Below, piece after piece: positions 24,162 through 38,200 of a stretch of DNA of 64,000 bases. The stretch spans positions 34,402,993-34,466,992 of the forward strand of contig OZ022499.1 in NCBI GenBank assembly GCA_963989385.1, read 5' to 3'. How positions within the stretch are numbered: the stretch's first letter is position 1; each line of letters opens with the position of its first letter. Source of the stretch: Ctena decussata. Lineage: Eukaryota > Mollusca > Bivalvia > Lucinida > Lucinidae. The notes under the pieces were generated by a model. It had not been told where the DNA came from. It made no database searches and saw only the letters and a program-made list of their open reading frames with translations. The position numbers and the translations under genes were made by a program.

Positions 24162-25392
24162 GCTCAAGGTGAGCTATTGTGATCGATATTTGTCTGTCGT
24201 CCATCCATCCATCTGTCCGTCCGTCATCAACAATTTCTTCAAACAACATCTCCTCCTAGATCAGTTAGCCAATATAAAAAAAAATAAAATTCACACAAAT
24301 GTTTCTGTTATAGCCCTGAACCATAATTGTTAAAAGGTTCTGCTCCACTGAACAAAATGGCCACCAGAGCTAAAAATAGAAAAACCTTTAAATGACATCT
24401 CCTCTCAAGTCAAAAGCGCGATTTCAAAATAATTTCACAGAAAGGTTTGACTCATGGTCCTGAACAAAAATTGCTAAAATGGTTCCACTCCACTGAACAA
24501 AATGGCGGCCAGAGCTAAAAATAGAAATAAAGCTTAGAATGACACAGAGGTCACAGTTTTGATCAAATCTTCATGAAACTTTCTCAGAATCTTTATCTTC
24601 ATGAAATCTAGACCAAGTTTGAAATTGGGTCATGTGGGGACAAAAACTAGGTCACTAAGTCAGATGTTAGAAAAACTTTGTTTACACTCTAGAGGGCACA
24701 GTTATGATTCAGTCTTCATGAAACTATGTCAAAATGCTTATCTTTATAAAGTCTAGGCCAGGTTTGATATTGATTCTTGTGGGGTCAAAAACTAGGTTGG
24801 TCAAATCTTATAAAAACCTTGTGTACACTCTAGAGGACACAATTATGATCCAATCTTCATGAAACTTTGTCAGAATGTTTATTTTTTATAAAATCTAGGC
24901 CAGGATTGAAACTGGGTCATGTCAGGTCAAAACTACGGTAGGTCACTGGGTCAGATCCTAGAAAAACCGTGTGAACACTCTAGAGGACACAGTTTTGATC
25001 CAATCTTCATGAAACTTTGTCAGAATGTTTCTCTCCAACAAATCTAGACCAAGGGTGCAACTGGGTCATGTCGGGTCAAAAACTAGGTCACTAGGTCAAA
25101 CCTTAGAAAAACTTTGTCTACACTCTAGAGGGCACAGTTTTGATCTGATATTCATGAAACTGTGTCAGAATGTTTATATCCAAGAAATATAGACCAGGTT
25201 TGAACTGGATCATGTGGGGTCAAAACTAGGTCAATAGATCAAATCTTAGAAAAAAAACATAGGTACACAATAAACGCTTCATTTTCCATTGAATCTTAGT
25301 GAAACTGTGTCTGTCATACCTGTGGACATCTCAAAGTGATTAAGTTCACATGGAACTTAGGTGAGCAATCCAGGGCCATCATGGCCCTCTTG
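24162..25392 (+). mobile_element. pearl/HINE-like element, family 1
   Basis: Starts gctcaaggtgagct, then a ccatccatc/ccgtccgtc microsatellite (24200-24226), then five to six tandem units of about 146 bp (each with 'tcttcatgaaactttgtcag'), and ends with a hairpin gggccatcatggccctcttg. This matches the published plan of bivalve pearl and related Helentron-associated elements. Non-coding. Confidence 0.75.
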
Positions 25393-25698
25393 TTTATTTT
25401 ATTGATATATCCCCATTTTGCTGACAACAAAGGAGAGGGATGGGCTCTGCCTTTCATACGCTATGCCCAAAAAACATTGGGCCTCTAGCTCCCACTGCCC
25501 CTACTGCCACTAGGCTTTGGTAAATCTTTTATATCCTTATGTGTTTTTCTGCCATTTCTGCAAGGGAAACAACTTTTGTGACTTCCTGTTTGACATACTG
25601 TAATAGCCCTTTCAAAATTTGTTGTACCCTTAAAGGGAAGAATGTGCTCCTAGGGTAATGCCAGTGGCAGAGTCGCTCCCTCCTGGAAGTATCTCAGG

Positions 25699-25990
25699 GT
25701 TCTACCCAGAAATTTCAGAAGGCATGTTGCTTTCAGCACAAAAATCAGATTCTGACTCGTTGATTAATTTTTGAAATCCTTAACATAGCAAAGTTTTGTC
25801 AAAATTAGACTAAATTTTCATTATAAATAACTTGCTGATGATCCTTAATGAATTTAAAACAACTTTATTGGCTAAGAAATGAAAATTATAGCACTTTAAT
25901 CAATTTTCATTGGAAATTAAGGCATGCTGCAAAGGTATTTTGAAGAGGAAGGCATGTTGCAAGTGACATGCCTTAATGGTCTGGGGAGAT
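25699..25990. mobile_element. MITE family D, copy 1
   Basis: Ends ttctacccaga and tctggggaga are inverted; subterminal 'gaaggcatgttgc' occurs on both sides. Other copies are at 39688-39982 (near full length) and 32933-33015 (left end only). Confidence 0.7.
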
Positions 25991-26080
25991 CTCTGTATCT
26001 GTTCTGTTCATCTGAAGAGCTATGCCCTGGGATCATAAATGTACTGTTTTAATGTATATAATTATGACAATGTTTTACAG

Positions 26081-26270
26081 AATGGCAGGCAGGAATGATT
26101 TAGCAGGTGTGATCAGGGGATTGGATCTCATAAGAAAAGCCCTGACAGAAACTCAGGGGAAAGAATTAGGTCACATGTGGAATAACTCTAGTCTCAAGTC
26201 AGCAGCTGAAGGCATTGGAGCTAAAGTACAGAACAATCTTAGTGAGGGCACAAATGTTGCAGATTTGTCT
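26081..26270 (+). CDS. COQ8: COQ8 coding exon 1 (residues 1-63)
   Basis: The acceptor tgttttacag ends at 26080, ATG is at 26082 and the donor gtgagt starts at 26271. The 63 codons start [15 protein letters not shown] and hold scattered Arg/Lys among hydrophobic residues, compatible with a mitochondrial presequence. Only one base separates the acceptor from ATG, so the 5' UTR should lie in an upstream exon that I cannot identify. The frame stays open upstream to about 26022, so transcription starting nearby could give a longer N-terminus. Confidence 0.85.
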
Positions 26271-29200
26271 GTGAGTATGCTGATAAACAAATAAGGAAGA
26301 AATACTTTATTTATTCAAAATTTCATGACAACGTATACATACAGTATATACATGTGCCAATGGATCAGACGTAGATCATTGCCTATATTTGAATACTTAA
26401 AGAAATACTTTGCACACTTCACTTTGTCTAATAAGTTTTTTGGCCCAATTGTTCAAACCTAACATTGTAGTCAGTTAACGAGAGATTAAATTTATATCAT
26501 ACAGTAGAACTTCATTGGCTCGAACAGGCTTGGGAACATGAAAATTAGTTCCAGCCAAGGGTAGTTTTAGCCATCCAGGGTTAGTAAATTCCATATAAAG
26601 TGGCCTCTAGGGACCAAGAAAAGAGTTCTAGCCAGGCAGGGTGAACAAGCCATCAGGGTTCAAGCCATTGAAGTTCTACTGTACATAAAATGATGCCATT
26701 TTTAGCTCACCTGAGCCGAAGGCTCACATGTGAGCTTATAGTATAGGCAGGCATCCGTCGTCCGTCGTCCGTCCGTCCGTCAATATTTTCAAACGACATC
26801 TCCTCTGAAACTACAAGGCCCATTGTTACCAAATTTCATATATAGCATCTATAGGCAGGGGGAACCAATAACACTGTTTTTTATCCAAATCGCTTCAGAA
26901 CTTTGGTTGCTATGGCAACTTAAAGTTTCCATTGACTTGTATGGGAAAAATTGAAAATTTGCATTTATTGCTATGTCACTGCAGATATTTTGACAAAACT
27001 TTTACAGAAATGTTCCTTGAGTATTCCTCTATCAACCACATGAAATTTATGTAAATTGCACAATTTGGCTGGTTGCCATGGCAACCGAATGGTTAAAAGA
27101 TAGAAAAAATATTCAAAAATCATCTCCTCAGAAACTATGCAACCAATAAAGCTCAAACTTCACAGAAAGGATCTTAGTACTAGCTTCTATAAAAGTACTG
27201 TTTTTCTTGGCAGTTGCTCTAGCAGTTTGGTTGCTATGGGAACTGAAAGTTGCCAATGACTTAGAATGGCAAAATGGAAAATTTGCATTTATTGCTATGT
27301 CACTGCAGATATTTTGACAAAACTTTTACAGAAATGTTCCTTGAGTATTCCTCTATCAACCACATGAACTTTATGTAAATTGCACAATTTGGCTGGTTGC
27401 CATGGCAACCGAATTGTTAAAAAATAGAAAAAAATATTCAAAAATCATCTCCTCAGAAACTATGCAACCAATAAAGCTCAAACTTCACAGAAAGGATCTT
27501 AGTACTAGCTTCTATAAAAGTACTGTTTTTCTTGGCAATTGCTGTAGCAGTTTGGTTGCTATGGGAACTGAAAGTTGCCATTGACTTATAATGGCAAAAT
27601 GGAAAATTTGCATTTATTGCTATGCCACTGCGGATATTTTGACAAAACTTTCATAGAAATGTACCTTGAGTAGTCTTTAACCAGCCATGTTAAATTTATG
27701 CAAATTGCGCAGTTTGGCTGGTTGCCATTGCAACCGAATGGTTGAAAATAGAAAAATATTAAAAAATCATCTTCGCAGAAACTGTGTTGCAACCGAATGG
27801 TTGAAAATAGAAAAATATTAAAAAATCATCTTCGCAGAAACTGTGTGGCCCAATAAAGCTCACACTTTACAGAAAGAACCTTAGTACTAGCCTCTGTAGA
27901 ATTATTGTTTTTCATGGCAATTGCTCCAGCAGTTTGGTTGCTATGGCAACAAAGAGTTTCCATTGACTTATATTGAGGAAAATGGAAATTGGCAATTTTT
28001 GCTGTCTAACTAACTGAGTTATTTAAATTTTTTTCTACAGAAATGTTTCTTGAGTAGTCCTCTGCGATTCATATGAATTTTCTCCAAATCGCTGAATTTG
28101 ATTGGTTGCCATGGCAAAATATAGTGTAAATTTCGAAAAAAAAAAAAAATCTTCTGCTCAGAAGCCATATAGGGGATGAAGCTGATATTGTGCAAACATG
28201 TTGATGACAGTAGTTTCTACATAAATTTTATTCTTTTTCTTCCAATCCCATAAGAACTTTGGCTGCTATGGCGACTTATAGTTTCCATTGACTCATAATG
28301 GGAAAAGTGAAGCCATGAGGGGGATGAAGCTGATACTTAGCATACATATTAATAATTTTAACCTCTACCTAAAGTATGTTTTATATTATCATTGCCCATG
28401 TGAATTTGTTGCTATGGCAACTTAAAGTTTCCATAGACTTATAATGAGGAAAGTGGACATTTGCTATTTATTTCTGTGTTACTGCAGATATTTTGACAAT
28501 TCACAAAAATGTTCCTGGAGTAGTCCTCTACCAGCCATATGAATTTTTCCCAATTACCCGATTTTGATTGGTTGCCATTGCAGCTGAAAGGCCAAATTTT
28601 CACTTTTTTTTTTTTGCCAAAGATCTTCTGAGAAGCCATTAATGGGGGATAAAGCTTTTTTTTTTTTGCATAAATGTTTGTGATATTATCCTCTACATAA
28701 ATGGTGTTTTTTATTGCTGTTGTGCATGGTGTTTTGTTGCTGTAACCTCTGTGCCTCAGTGCTCAGGTGAGCGATATAGGGTCATTGGCCCTCTGGTTTT
28801 TTTTTTTTGCTGAAAATATGTGACAAGCTTTTGCACTGCAAAAGCTTCTCACATTTCTTCAGCAAAGATATGGCCACAGCTGATTTTTTGAGTACTGTAA
28901 GACTGTCGAATCCTCGACTGAAGACTTTGTTGAGCTAATGATGCTTTGAACAACCAGGCCCAGGTTAGTAGAGATTCTTTATTTGGTTCAAAAGTTTGTT
29001 GCAGTCTTGGCAAGGGCACAAATGTGACAGGCTTTATATTAATGCTTGTAACTATGATATGCTCTTTATTCTCTGGGTCACACCAGGGAACCCATATTTC
29101 ATCAGCAGGCATATTACATTAGCAGTTACAAGTTGCTCAATGTATTCTGTGGGCATGTTGTGTTGATGTAAAAGAGTCCAACATCAGGCAACCTACTGAT

Positions 29201-32200
29201 GTATATGAGCCACGGCATGACAAGATCAGCAAAAAGACGTGCACCCAGCGAAGACTCAGATCAGCCTGGGCACCCGCCCAGTCTGATCAGAGTCTTTTTT
29301 TATCAGCATGGAGCTAGCCTACATCCTACGCTACCCTTTAAGTACAAAGCGGAGACTCTGTTCAGGCTAGGCAGATGCCCAGGCTGATCTGAGTCTTTGC
29401 AGGGTGCACATAGTACTTTGTTGGGTTTGTCTGTCGCAGCTTATATGTGTTTTGGAAGAAGCAAAACAAATGAACAAAACAATTAGGCAGCCTAGCTTCC
29501 ATTTGATTGGTAGCCACTGACCATGGAACAAATCGTGTTGTTAGCTTGTCCATTTTCAAAAGTCATGTAATGTTTCATGTTTGACAGGGATTTTCCTGGC
29601 TGACTTTGGGGCCAAATACTTGTATTGGACATGTCCAGAAATGCCAAAATTGGTTGTTTTGAAATATGAATTTCTTTAATTTTGAAAAGAATTCCCATTT
29701 CTGGCTTGCTGACATAGGCTCAGTTTTTGGCAAAAAACAGTCCTTATTATCACACGGCTGGTAATGTCGTAAGGGGCGATCAAAAGTTATGCATATTAAA
29801 TCCTTACGAGAGTTTCCGGACATGAGCAACGGGAGCGAACAACAAACAACAAACATGTCACGTAGGCGAATTTATCATTTATTATGATGCTCTCAGGTAA
29901 ATATTCCAAAATCGGACAATGCTATTCCCAACAATTAGCATTTTTGCGCAATCGAAAGAGGTCACAGAGGTTTATAACAAAAGAGTGTGTCTAAAAATCC
30001 AGTTCTCCTGGATGAGGGGGGTTGTTGATTTATCTGTTTTGACCTTGAAAACGTGTGTTTTAGGCGTAAATTTATATGTTTAGTGAGACGAAAATACTAA
30101 CTACGAATATTTTTTATGTCTTAATAGAAAGTCATTAAAATTGGGTTTATAAAGGTTGATATTTTAAAAAATAGGAATAAATTATGATTTGCGAGATCGA
30201 CTCTCCCTTACGGGTCGGTTACCCCTTACGGGTCAATTTGGTTTATGTTCTGATTATCCAATAACCAACGGAATACTCTTAAAGTCTCTGTTGATGGGTC
30301 TTGGTAAAACGCTCGAGATTCATTCAAACTCCAAAGACACTTGAAATCATCCCATTTTACAAGCATTCATGCACTACCTAGTCACTTGTAACCATGGCCC
30401 TCCCAGTCCCAGTGAGTAACAGTGTTTTTGATCCCTGCTAAAAGCCCAGCACTGTGGGGACATTCAGTTGTTATATGACGCCCCCCCCCACCCCCCCCCC
30501 CCCCCACCCCGCATTATGTTATATTGTCATTGCACTGCCATGTTTACCTAAATATATATATGAAACCTATGGTATTTCCTCTGCACTGCTCTATCCCCCG
30601 CCCTGCTCCAGGGCAGGTTACAAATTGTATGAAAGAAACCAATCAATACTGAGCAAACTGATAGACGTTTGTACATTTCCTAATCAAGCTAACATTTCCG
30701 TGCAGTGTTGACCCCTTTACACCCCACTTATATATAGTAAAACTGGGGTTTAGATGCAGGGGTTAACATGTTTCTTATTTTTTTCTAAAAAGATTATTAA
30801 CACTTATTAGAACCGCTTCTATTTGGCGGAAAAGAAAATAAAAGAAGAGAGAAAGAAAGAAAAATAATAAAACAATGAACTGAAAACAGTCATTTTAAAC
30901 AATTTAAATTCGTAGTATGATGCAGAGGCATGTTCGCATAATGAACACCAAAGCAAGTGTTGAATGAAAACGTTATGTTCATTGTTAGTTTGCTCACTTT
31001 TCGGGCTCGAGACATGACCTGTGCTGATCATTTTAGGATTCGATCGGTGTCACATCGTGCATCAACATTGAGAATATTCCTGTTTTTGGGAACTTATCTT
31101 TTATGATTTTTTTCTCATTGAAATGTCTTATTTGCAAGTGTTTGACCTGATTTGTAACACGGGCAACACCCACAAAAACTAAATGTCTCATTTCAGATGG
31201 TTAATTATAAAAAAAATGTCCTTATTTTAGCCCCAATGGTATTGCAATAATTCGTCTCGTAATGGGCAATCGTCTCGATAGGGGCATCCGATGTCGTAAG
31301 GGGTAATAGTTACCAAAAGCTCGTCGCGGTAACAATGAGGCACCAAAAAGTTAACGTTGGTTGATTTTGCTTGAAAGATAGTGGGGAAAGAATACAATAA
31401 CTTACAACCATAAAGCAGTTTAGACCATTTGTTGTAAAGAATACCTGTGAAAACAACCACGAAAACTGATTACACGGCTACACCATAAATGGGAGAACCT
31501 AGATTACACGTCAGCTATTGACTGTCAGACGTCTGATTCTTTCGTTTCTAGTGCAGAAATGATTATTGTTGGGAATCACATTCTCCTTTTGCCTATATTG
31601 TGTTGTGAAGCAGTAAAAACAGATAAAATATTGGTACTTACGTAGCGGTTGCCATAGTAGTTCGCTCCCGTTGCTCATGTCCGGAAATTCTCGTAAGGAT
31701 TTAATATGCATAACTTTTGATCGCCCCTTACGACATTACCAGCCGTGTATCAGTAGAAAACACATACATTACTTGTATGAGGCCACAGTGCTCAGAAGGG
31801 ATTGAATGTGGATGAGCAGATATTATCAGAGCTCTAGATAAGAGGGCGTATTTGGTGATAATTAGGGATAATTTTTGTTAATTCTGCATTAAAACATATG
31901 TTGTGACCCCTCATCTGAACCGTCTCGATGAGACGGTTCAGATGAGGGGTCACAACATATGGTTTCGATGAGAAATAAGAAAAATTATCCTTAATTATCA
32001 TCAAATACGCCCTCTTATCTAGGGCTCTGATTACCACACTCTGGAAGAGAACCAAAACGACCCTTAATTACAGTTCTGAATTATTGTATGTGTGTGTATT
32101 AATGCAATGAAAAATGAAAAACTATCACCATATGCGTACTAATCCAAATTTCTTTACAGAATAAAGTTCAAGATGGAGTCTCATTGATGTACACACAGAC

Positions 32201-35200
32201 CTCAGAAGCAATTAAAACATTTCAAAATGTTGACAGCGGTGATACTCAATTCCAGTCATCAGCCTCTGACACCTATAGTGCCATAGATAAAGACTTTGAT
32301 ATTTCTAGTACTATACAAGATACGGAACAAATGGCTATGAATGTTCGTGTTAAAATTGAAGACAATTTAACTGAACCAGTAACTAAAATCAAAGACACTG
32401 TAAGTGAGTTTAAAGACAATCTAGACAATCTGGCAACTAAAGTTAGTCAAACAATAGGCTTAGAAGAGAGTATTAAAACTGACAGTATAAAGGAAAGTTC
32501 TATATATGAAACTCCAGATGTAGGTAAATATGAAACAATACATGAAACACCAGATGTCGGTAAACATGAAACAGTTGACCGTGTGAAGTTAAATCAAGTT
32601 GACTTTAATACAGTTGGTGATATTGGATTAGCAGGGCCGAAAGTTACAGTTTCCGAGAAAGTTGTGGACAGTTTCAAAGCAGAATCAAAGCAACCAAAGC
32701 AACCAAAGACACAGCCCAAAAGCCAGATATTGTCAAATTTTAAACCACAGGTAATTATTAGAGCTTCAGACAGATCTTGAGATAAGAGCTGGTACTGAAG
32801 ATAATTCAGAGATAATTTTTCTTATTTCTCAATGAAAACATATGTTGTGACCCCTACTTGGAACTGTCTCAGCTAGACAGTTCCAATGAGATGTCACAAC
32901 ATTATGTTTTTATGAACAAATACAATAAATTACAGTGTTCTCCTGAGAAATTTCAGAAGGCATGTCGCTTTTAACACAAAAATCAGATTTTGACTTGTTG
33001 ATCAATTTTTGAAAGGCGAGGTCTCCATTGCGCGCGTATTCATCGTAGCATTATTACAAAAATTATATCAATCTGCACTGTAATTCAGTTCTGATCTATA
33101 GAATAAATATAAAGTATGAATCTTTTTCCGTTCCATTTATATAGACGTTCATTGTATGCCACCAACGCCATCGCGCCGCACGTTAGAATAACGTTAACTA
33201 CATGAGCATAATTTTCAAAGGCAATCACGAATCAAAATCAAACTAACGCGCCAAATCAGATGAAAATTTGATGTAATCACGAAATATATTTCTGTCGCAC
33301 ACTGTTGAAATTTTAATATCGTTACTTCAGTTTGAAGTTCGCTAGCAAGGGCGAATGATTGTTGCTGCCGAGAGTAAAAATAATGATATCTGACAAAAGC
33401 GTTAGCGGATATATAGGCGGTTTTGCCTCAAATTAGAATATCACCATTAGAGACTCTAGAGCTATTAAGTTAGACATGTGGTGATATAACAGTTATTATG
33501 AGGCTTGTGTAAAGGTGAAATCAGCGCGATACGGGTGCAGATGAGTCGCTATAGGATCATCCGAAAACCGGAAGAACTTTATTAGCAATATCAGACAATA
33601 ACGCCACGCTTGTTTGGACCCCATATATGAAAATAAATGTTCCGCAATTCGAATATTGTGTAAATTCTGAAACTTGAGTTGCGTGGCTATTCAAGTAATA
33701 TTAAAAGATGAGATAGATATGGCTGAACAGACATTAGTGCTATGCTGGAACAACGAATAGGCTACTTTGGACATGACTTAATAACGAAACTTCGTCTGGT
33801 GCGTCAATAACGTCATTGACGTGCAGCGCGTTTCGTTACCATGCCTTCTGTCTATCTCGATATCTCATTTAATATGCGCTGTATTTTTATGAAATTTACA
33901 GACCATAATGCAAATAGATTAAGGTTCTTGAAACATACATTGTGGCTTGATGGTAGAAATGTCTTCCTTAGGCATGTTAGGACTTTTCTGATCACATGTT
34001 TATATGAAGAAATATGAAAACTTATCCAGGAGTAATAGAATTACAATCAAATGCTCATTTTATCTGAAGATCTAATTATATTTGTACTAATGTCACTACT
34101 AAAAGATTAGAACAAGTGTAATGTGCAAGTGGTATTATGCACTGTAGTGTAATTGGAATGTTTGGAAGTTAAACTTGATATGAGCCGCGACAAGAGAAAG
34201 CCAACAATGTGGTCGTGCGTCCAGCGAAGACTCAGATCAGCCTGGGCATCCGCCCAGTCTGATCAGAGTCTTCGCTGTCCGCATGAAGGTAGCTTAGTCC
34301 CTTGGCTACCTTTTAAGTGCTTAGCAAAGAGTCTGATCAGACTGGGCAAGTGCCCAGGCTGATCTGAGTCTGCACTGGGCGCACGACCACATTGTTGGTT
34401 TTGTCACGTTGCGGCTCATATTTCTTTATTTTCTTAATAGTTAAGTGAGAAAGCACAAGAAAGAAAGGTTCCCTCTTCTAGGCTGGGTAGAGTGTTTACT
34501 TTTGGCAGTAAGTATTATACATCACTGTTTATAGATGATCTTTTGCTCATGTATTATTGACTGTATTCAATGAGTTTGGGAAAAGATAAGATGGGAGTCT
34601 TTGGCGAGCATCTCATTGTTTCCCCAAAGAGTTTAATACATTCAGACTACTAGTAAATGAACATGAATGCAAGACTCTGTATATCATATGACATAAATAA
34701 CACATTTTACATCATCAGTATTACCACAGGGTATAAACCCGTCCGCCAATTTTTGCTTCCTGCAGAGACTGTCCATCATATTTGGCTTCTGTCGAGACTG
34801 TCCATGGTCTATTGCTTCCTGCTGAGACTTCTGTACAGGATAAATGGCTTCCTGCAGAGACTGTCCACGTGATTCTGAAGCAGAGTAACGCAGACAGTCT
34901 TGGCAGGAAACCATTTTTCAAGGATAGTAGTCCATGCAGGAAGCAAAATGTCGTGGACAGTCTCGGGGGAAGCCAAATATGATGGACAGTCTCTGCAGGA
35001 AGCGAAAATTGGCGGACTAGTTTATACCCTTTGATTACAGTCTGCAGGTATATGTACATGGACAACAAATAGTAGCAGGGATAATTCAGGGAAAATCGTG
35101 CATATATTTTCAAAAGCATACATTTTTAGCCTTATCAGAACCATCTTGCTGACATGATTCTGATGAGGAGTCACAAGAGAAATAAGAAAAATTGTCTCAG

Positions 35201-38200
35201 AATTACCCTAAAAAACCCATCTTTCTGGAGCTCTGTAAGTATACAAGACGTTGGGATGCATTTCATTACAAAGCATTTTGCATGGTGTTCAAGTGATAAT
35301 CCATTATTTGACAATTGGTTTTAATGCAGGACATTTGTTATTACACTCTTAGTGCAATGCCATATGATGAATGCATGTATTTCAGGAGATCAATCTGTAC
35401 AGACTGGCTACGTGGAAACACATGTAGCACAGGCCATTGTACTCGTAAATTGTGTAGCACAGAGAAACAGGGCATAGCACGGCAATTGTTTACACGTGAC
35501 TTTTCAGAAAATGTTGGATTTCACTGAATTTATATATATCAACAATGGTTTATTTGGCAAAACTTACATTATATTTTTAAGTATGCTGCCACAAAGTCAA
35601 GCTCACCACTTACCTTCAAACAGCTCTTTTGAGGCAATATTCTGGACAATTCTTTTTTTAGCTCACCTGAGCCGAAGGCTCACAGGTGAGCTTATAGTAT
35701 AGGCAGGCATCCGTCGTACGTCGTCCGTCGTCCGTCCGTCCGTCCGTCCGTCAACATTTTCAAACGACATCTCCTCTGAAACTACAAGGCCCATTGTTAC
35801 CAAATTTCATGTGTAGCATCTATAGGCAGGGGGAACCAATAATACTGTTTTTTATCCAAATCGCTTCAGAACTTTGGTTGCTATGGCAACTTAAAGTTGC
35901 CATTGACTTGTATGGGAAAAATTGAAAATTTGCATTTATTGCTATGTCACTGCAGATATTTTGACAAAACTTTTATAGAAATGTTCCTTAAGTAGTCCTC
36001 TATCAACCGCATGAAATTTATGTAAATTGCACAATTTGGCTGGTTGCCATGGCAACCGAATGGTTAAAAATAGAAAAAATATTCAAAAATCATCTCCTCA
36101 GAAACTATGCAAGCAATAAAGCTCAAACTTCATAGAAAGGATCTTGGTACTAGCCTCTATAAAAGTACTGTTTTTCTTGGCAATTGCTTTAGCAGTTTGG
36201 ATGCTATGGGAACTTAAAGTTGCCATTGACTTACAATGGCAAAATGGAAAATTTGCATTTATTGCTATGTCACTGCAGATATTTTGACATTGAAATGTCC
36301 CATGAGCAGTCCCGAACCAGCCATATTAAATTACGGCAAAATGTTCAATTTGACTGGTTGCCATAGCAACTGAATAGTTAAAAATAGAAAAATATTAAAA
36401 AATCATCTCTGCAGAAACTCTGTGGCCAATAAAGCTCAAACTTTACAGAAATGATCTTAGTACTAACCTCTATAGAATTACTGTTTTTCATGGCAATTGC
36501 TCCAGCAGTTTGGTTGCTATGGCAACATATAATTTCCATTGACTTATAATGGGGAAAATGGAAATTGGCAATTTTTGCTATCTCACTGCAGTTATTTGGA
36601 TTTTTTTTTCCACAGAAATGTTTGTTGAGTAGTCTTCTACGATTCATTTGAATTTTGACCAAATCGCTGAATTTGATTGGTTGCAATGGCAAAATATAGG
36701 GTAAATTTTAGACAAAAATATTCAAAAATCTTCTCCTCAGAAGGCATAAGAGGTATTTAGCTGATACTTTGCATACATGTAAATGACATTAGCCTCTACG
36801 TAAATTATGTTTTTTTCTTCCAATCCCGTAAGAACTCTGGTTGTTATGGAAACTTATAGTTTCCATTGACTTATAATGGAGAAAGTGAAAATTGGCAATT
36901 TTTGCTGTCTCACACCAATTATTTAGAATTTTTATGCCCCCGTGACGATAGTCAGGGGGCATTAAGATTTGCCCCTATCTGTCTGTCTGTCTGTTCGTCA
37001 CGCTTTATAGTATAGAGTTTGTGTAATCAACTCCTCCCACAGTTTTCAATGGAACTTTTTCAAACTTTTCATATGTTGTGGACATATTGAAGATGTGCAT
37101 GTGGATTTTTGATGGGGTTAAAATTAATTTTGATAGATTTACGGCCTTTGAACTTAGTCATTTTAGGCAAATTTTTGTATAGTAGGGTATAGAGTTTGTG
37201 TAATCAACTCCTCCCACAGTTTTCAATGGCTCTTTTTCAAACTTTGCATACATGTTGTGGACATATTGAAGATGTGCATGTGGGTTTTTGTTGGACCTAG
37301 AATAAATTTTGACAAAATTACGGCCTTTTGAACTTAGTCATTTCAGGCAAATTTTTGCATTCTATGGTATAGAGTTTGTGTAATCAACTCCTCTCACAGT
37401 TTTTATTAATGGATATTTTTCAAACCTTGCATACATGCTGTGATTGTATTGAAGATGTGCATGTGGGTTTTTGTTGGACCTAGAATTAATTTTGACAAAA
37501 TTACGGCCTTTAGAATTTAGTCATTTTAGGCAAATTTTTGCATTCTAGGGTATAGAGTTTGTGTAATCAACTCCTCTCACAGTTTTCAATGGATCTTTTT
37601 TAAACCTTACATACATGCTGTGAATGTATTGAAGATGTGCATGTGGGTTTTTGTTGGACCTAGAATTAATTTTGACAGAATATCGGCCTTTTTAACTTAG
37701 TCATTCTAGGGAAATTTTCGCATTGTAGAGTATGGAGTTTCTGTTATCAGCTTGCTCCACAGTTTTCAGTGGATCTTTTTCAAACCTTGTCTACATATTG
37801 TGGACATATTTGAAGATATGCATAAGGCATTTTGATAGAACTAGAATTAATTTTGACAGAATCACAGCCTTTTTAACATAGTCATTTTGGGCAATTTTTA
37901 CATGGTAGGGTATGTTTTCAATGGATTCTTTGTAGGAGCTTTATGGATATACACGTCATGTGACAGACACTGCACGGGGGCATCATTAGTGTCTTACAGA
38001 CACAATTTTCTAGTTTTCTATAAAAATGTTCCTTGGGTAGTCTTCTATGATTCATATGAATTTTGCTGAATTTGATTGGTCGCCATGGCAAAATAAAGGG
38101 TAAATTTTTGAAAATATTACAAAATCTTTTCCTCAGAAGCCATAAAAGGGATGAAGGTGATACTTTGCATACATGTCAATTACATTAGCCTCTCTCTAAA

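Noticed and set aside
26022..26081. Upstream ATG for COQ8 at 26022
   Set aside because: A good acceptor lies at 26080 and the extra residues (including several Met and Tyr) do not look conserved; kept only as an alternative.
34684..35119. Frames rich in TVSAGS/GQSLQEA
   Set aside because: Artefacts of the cttcctgcagagactgtcca array.
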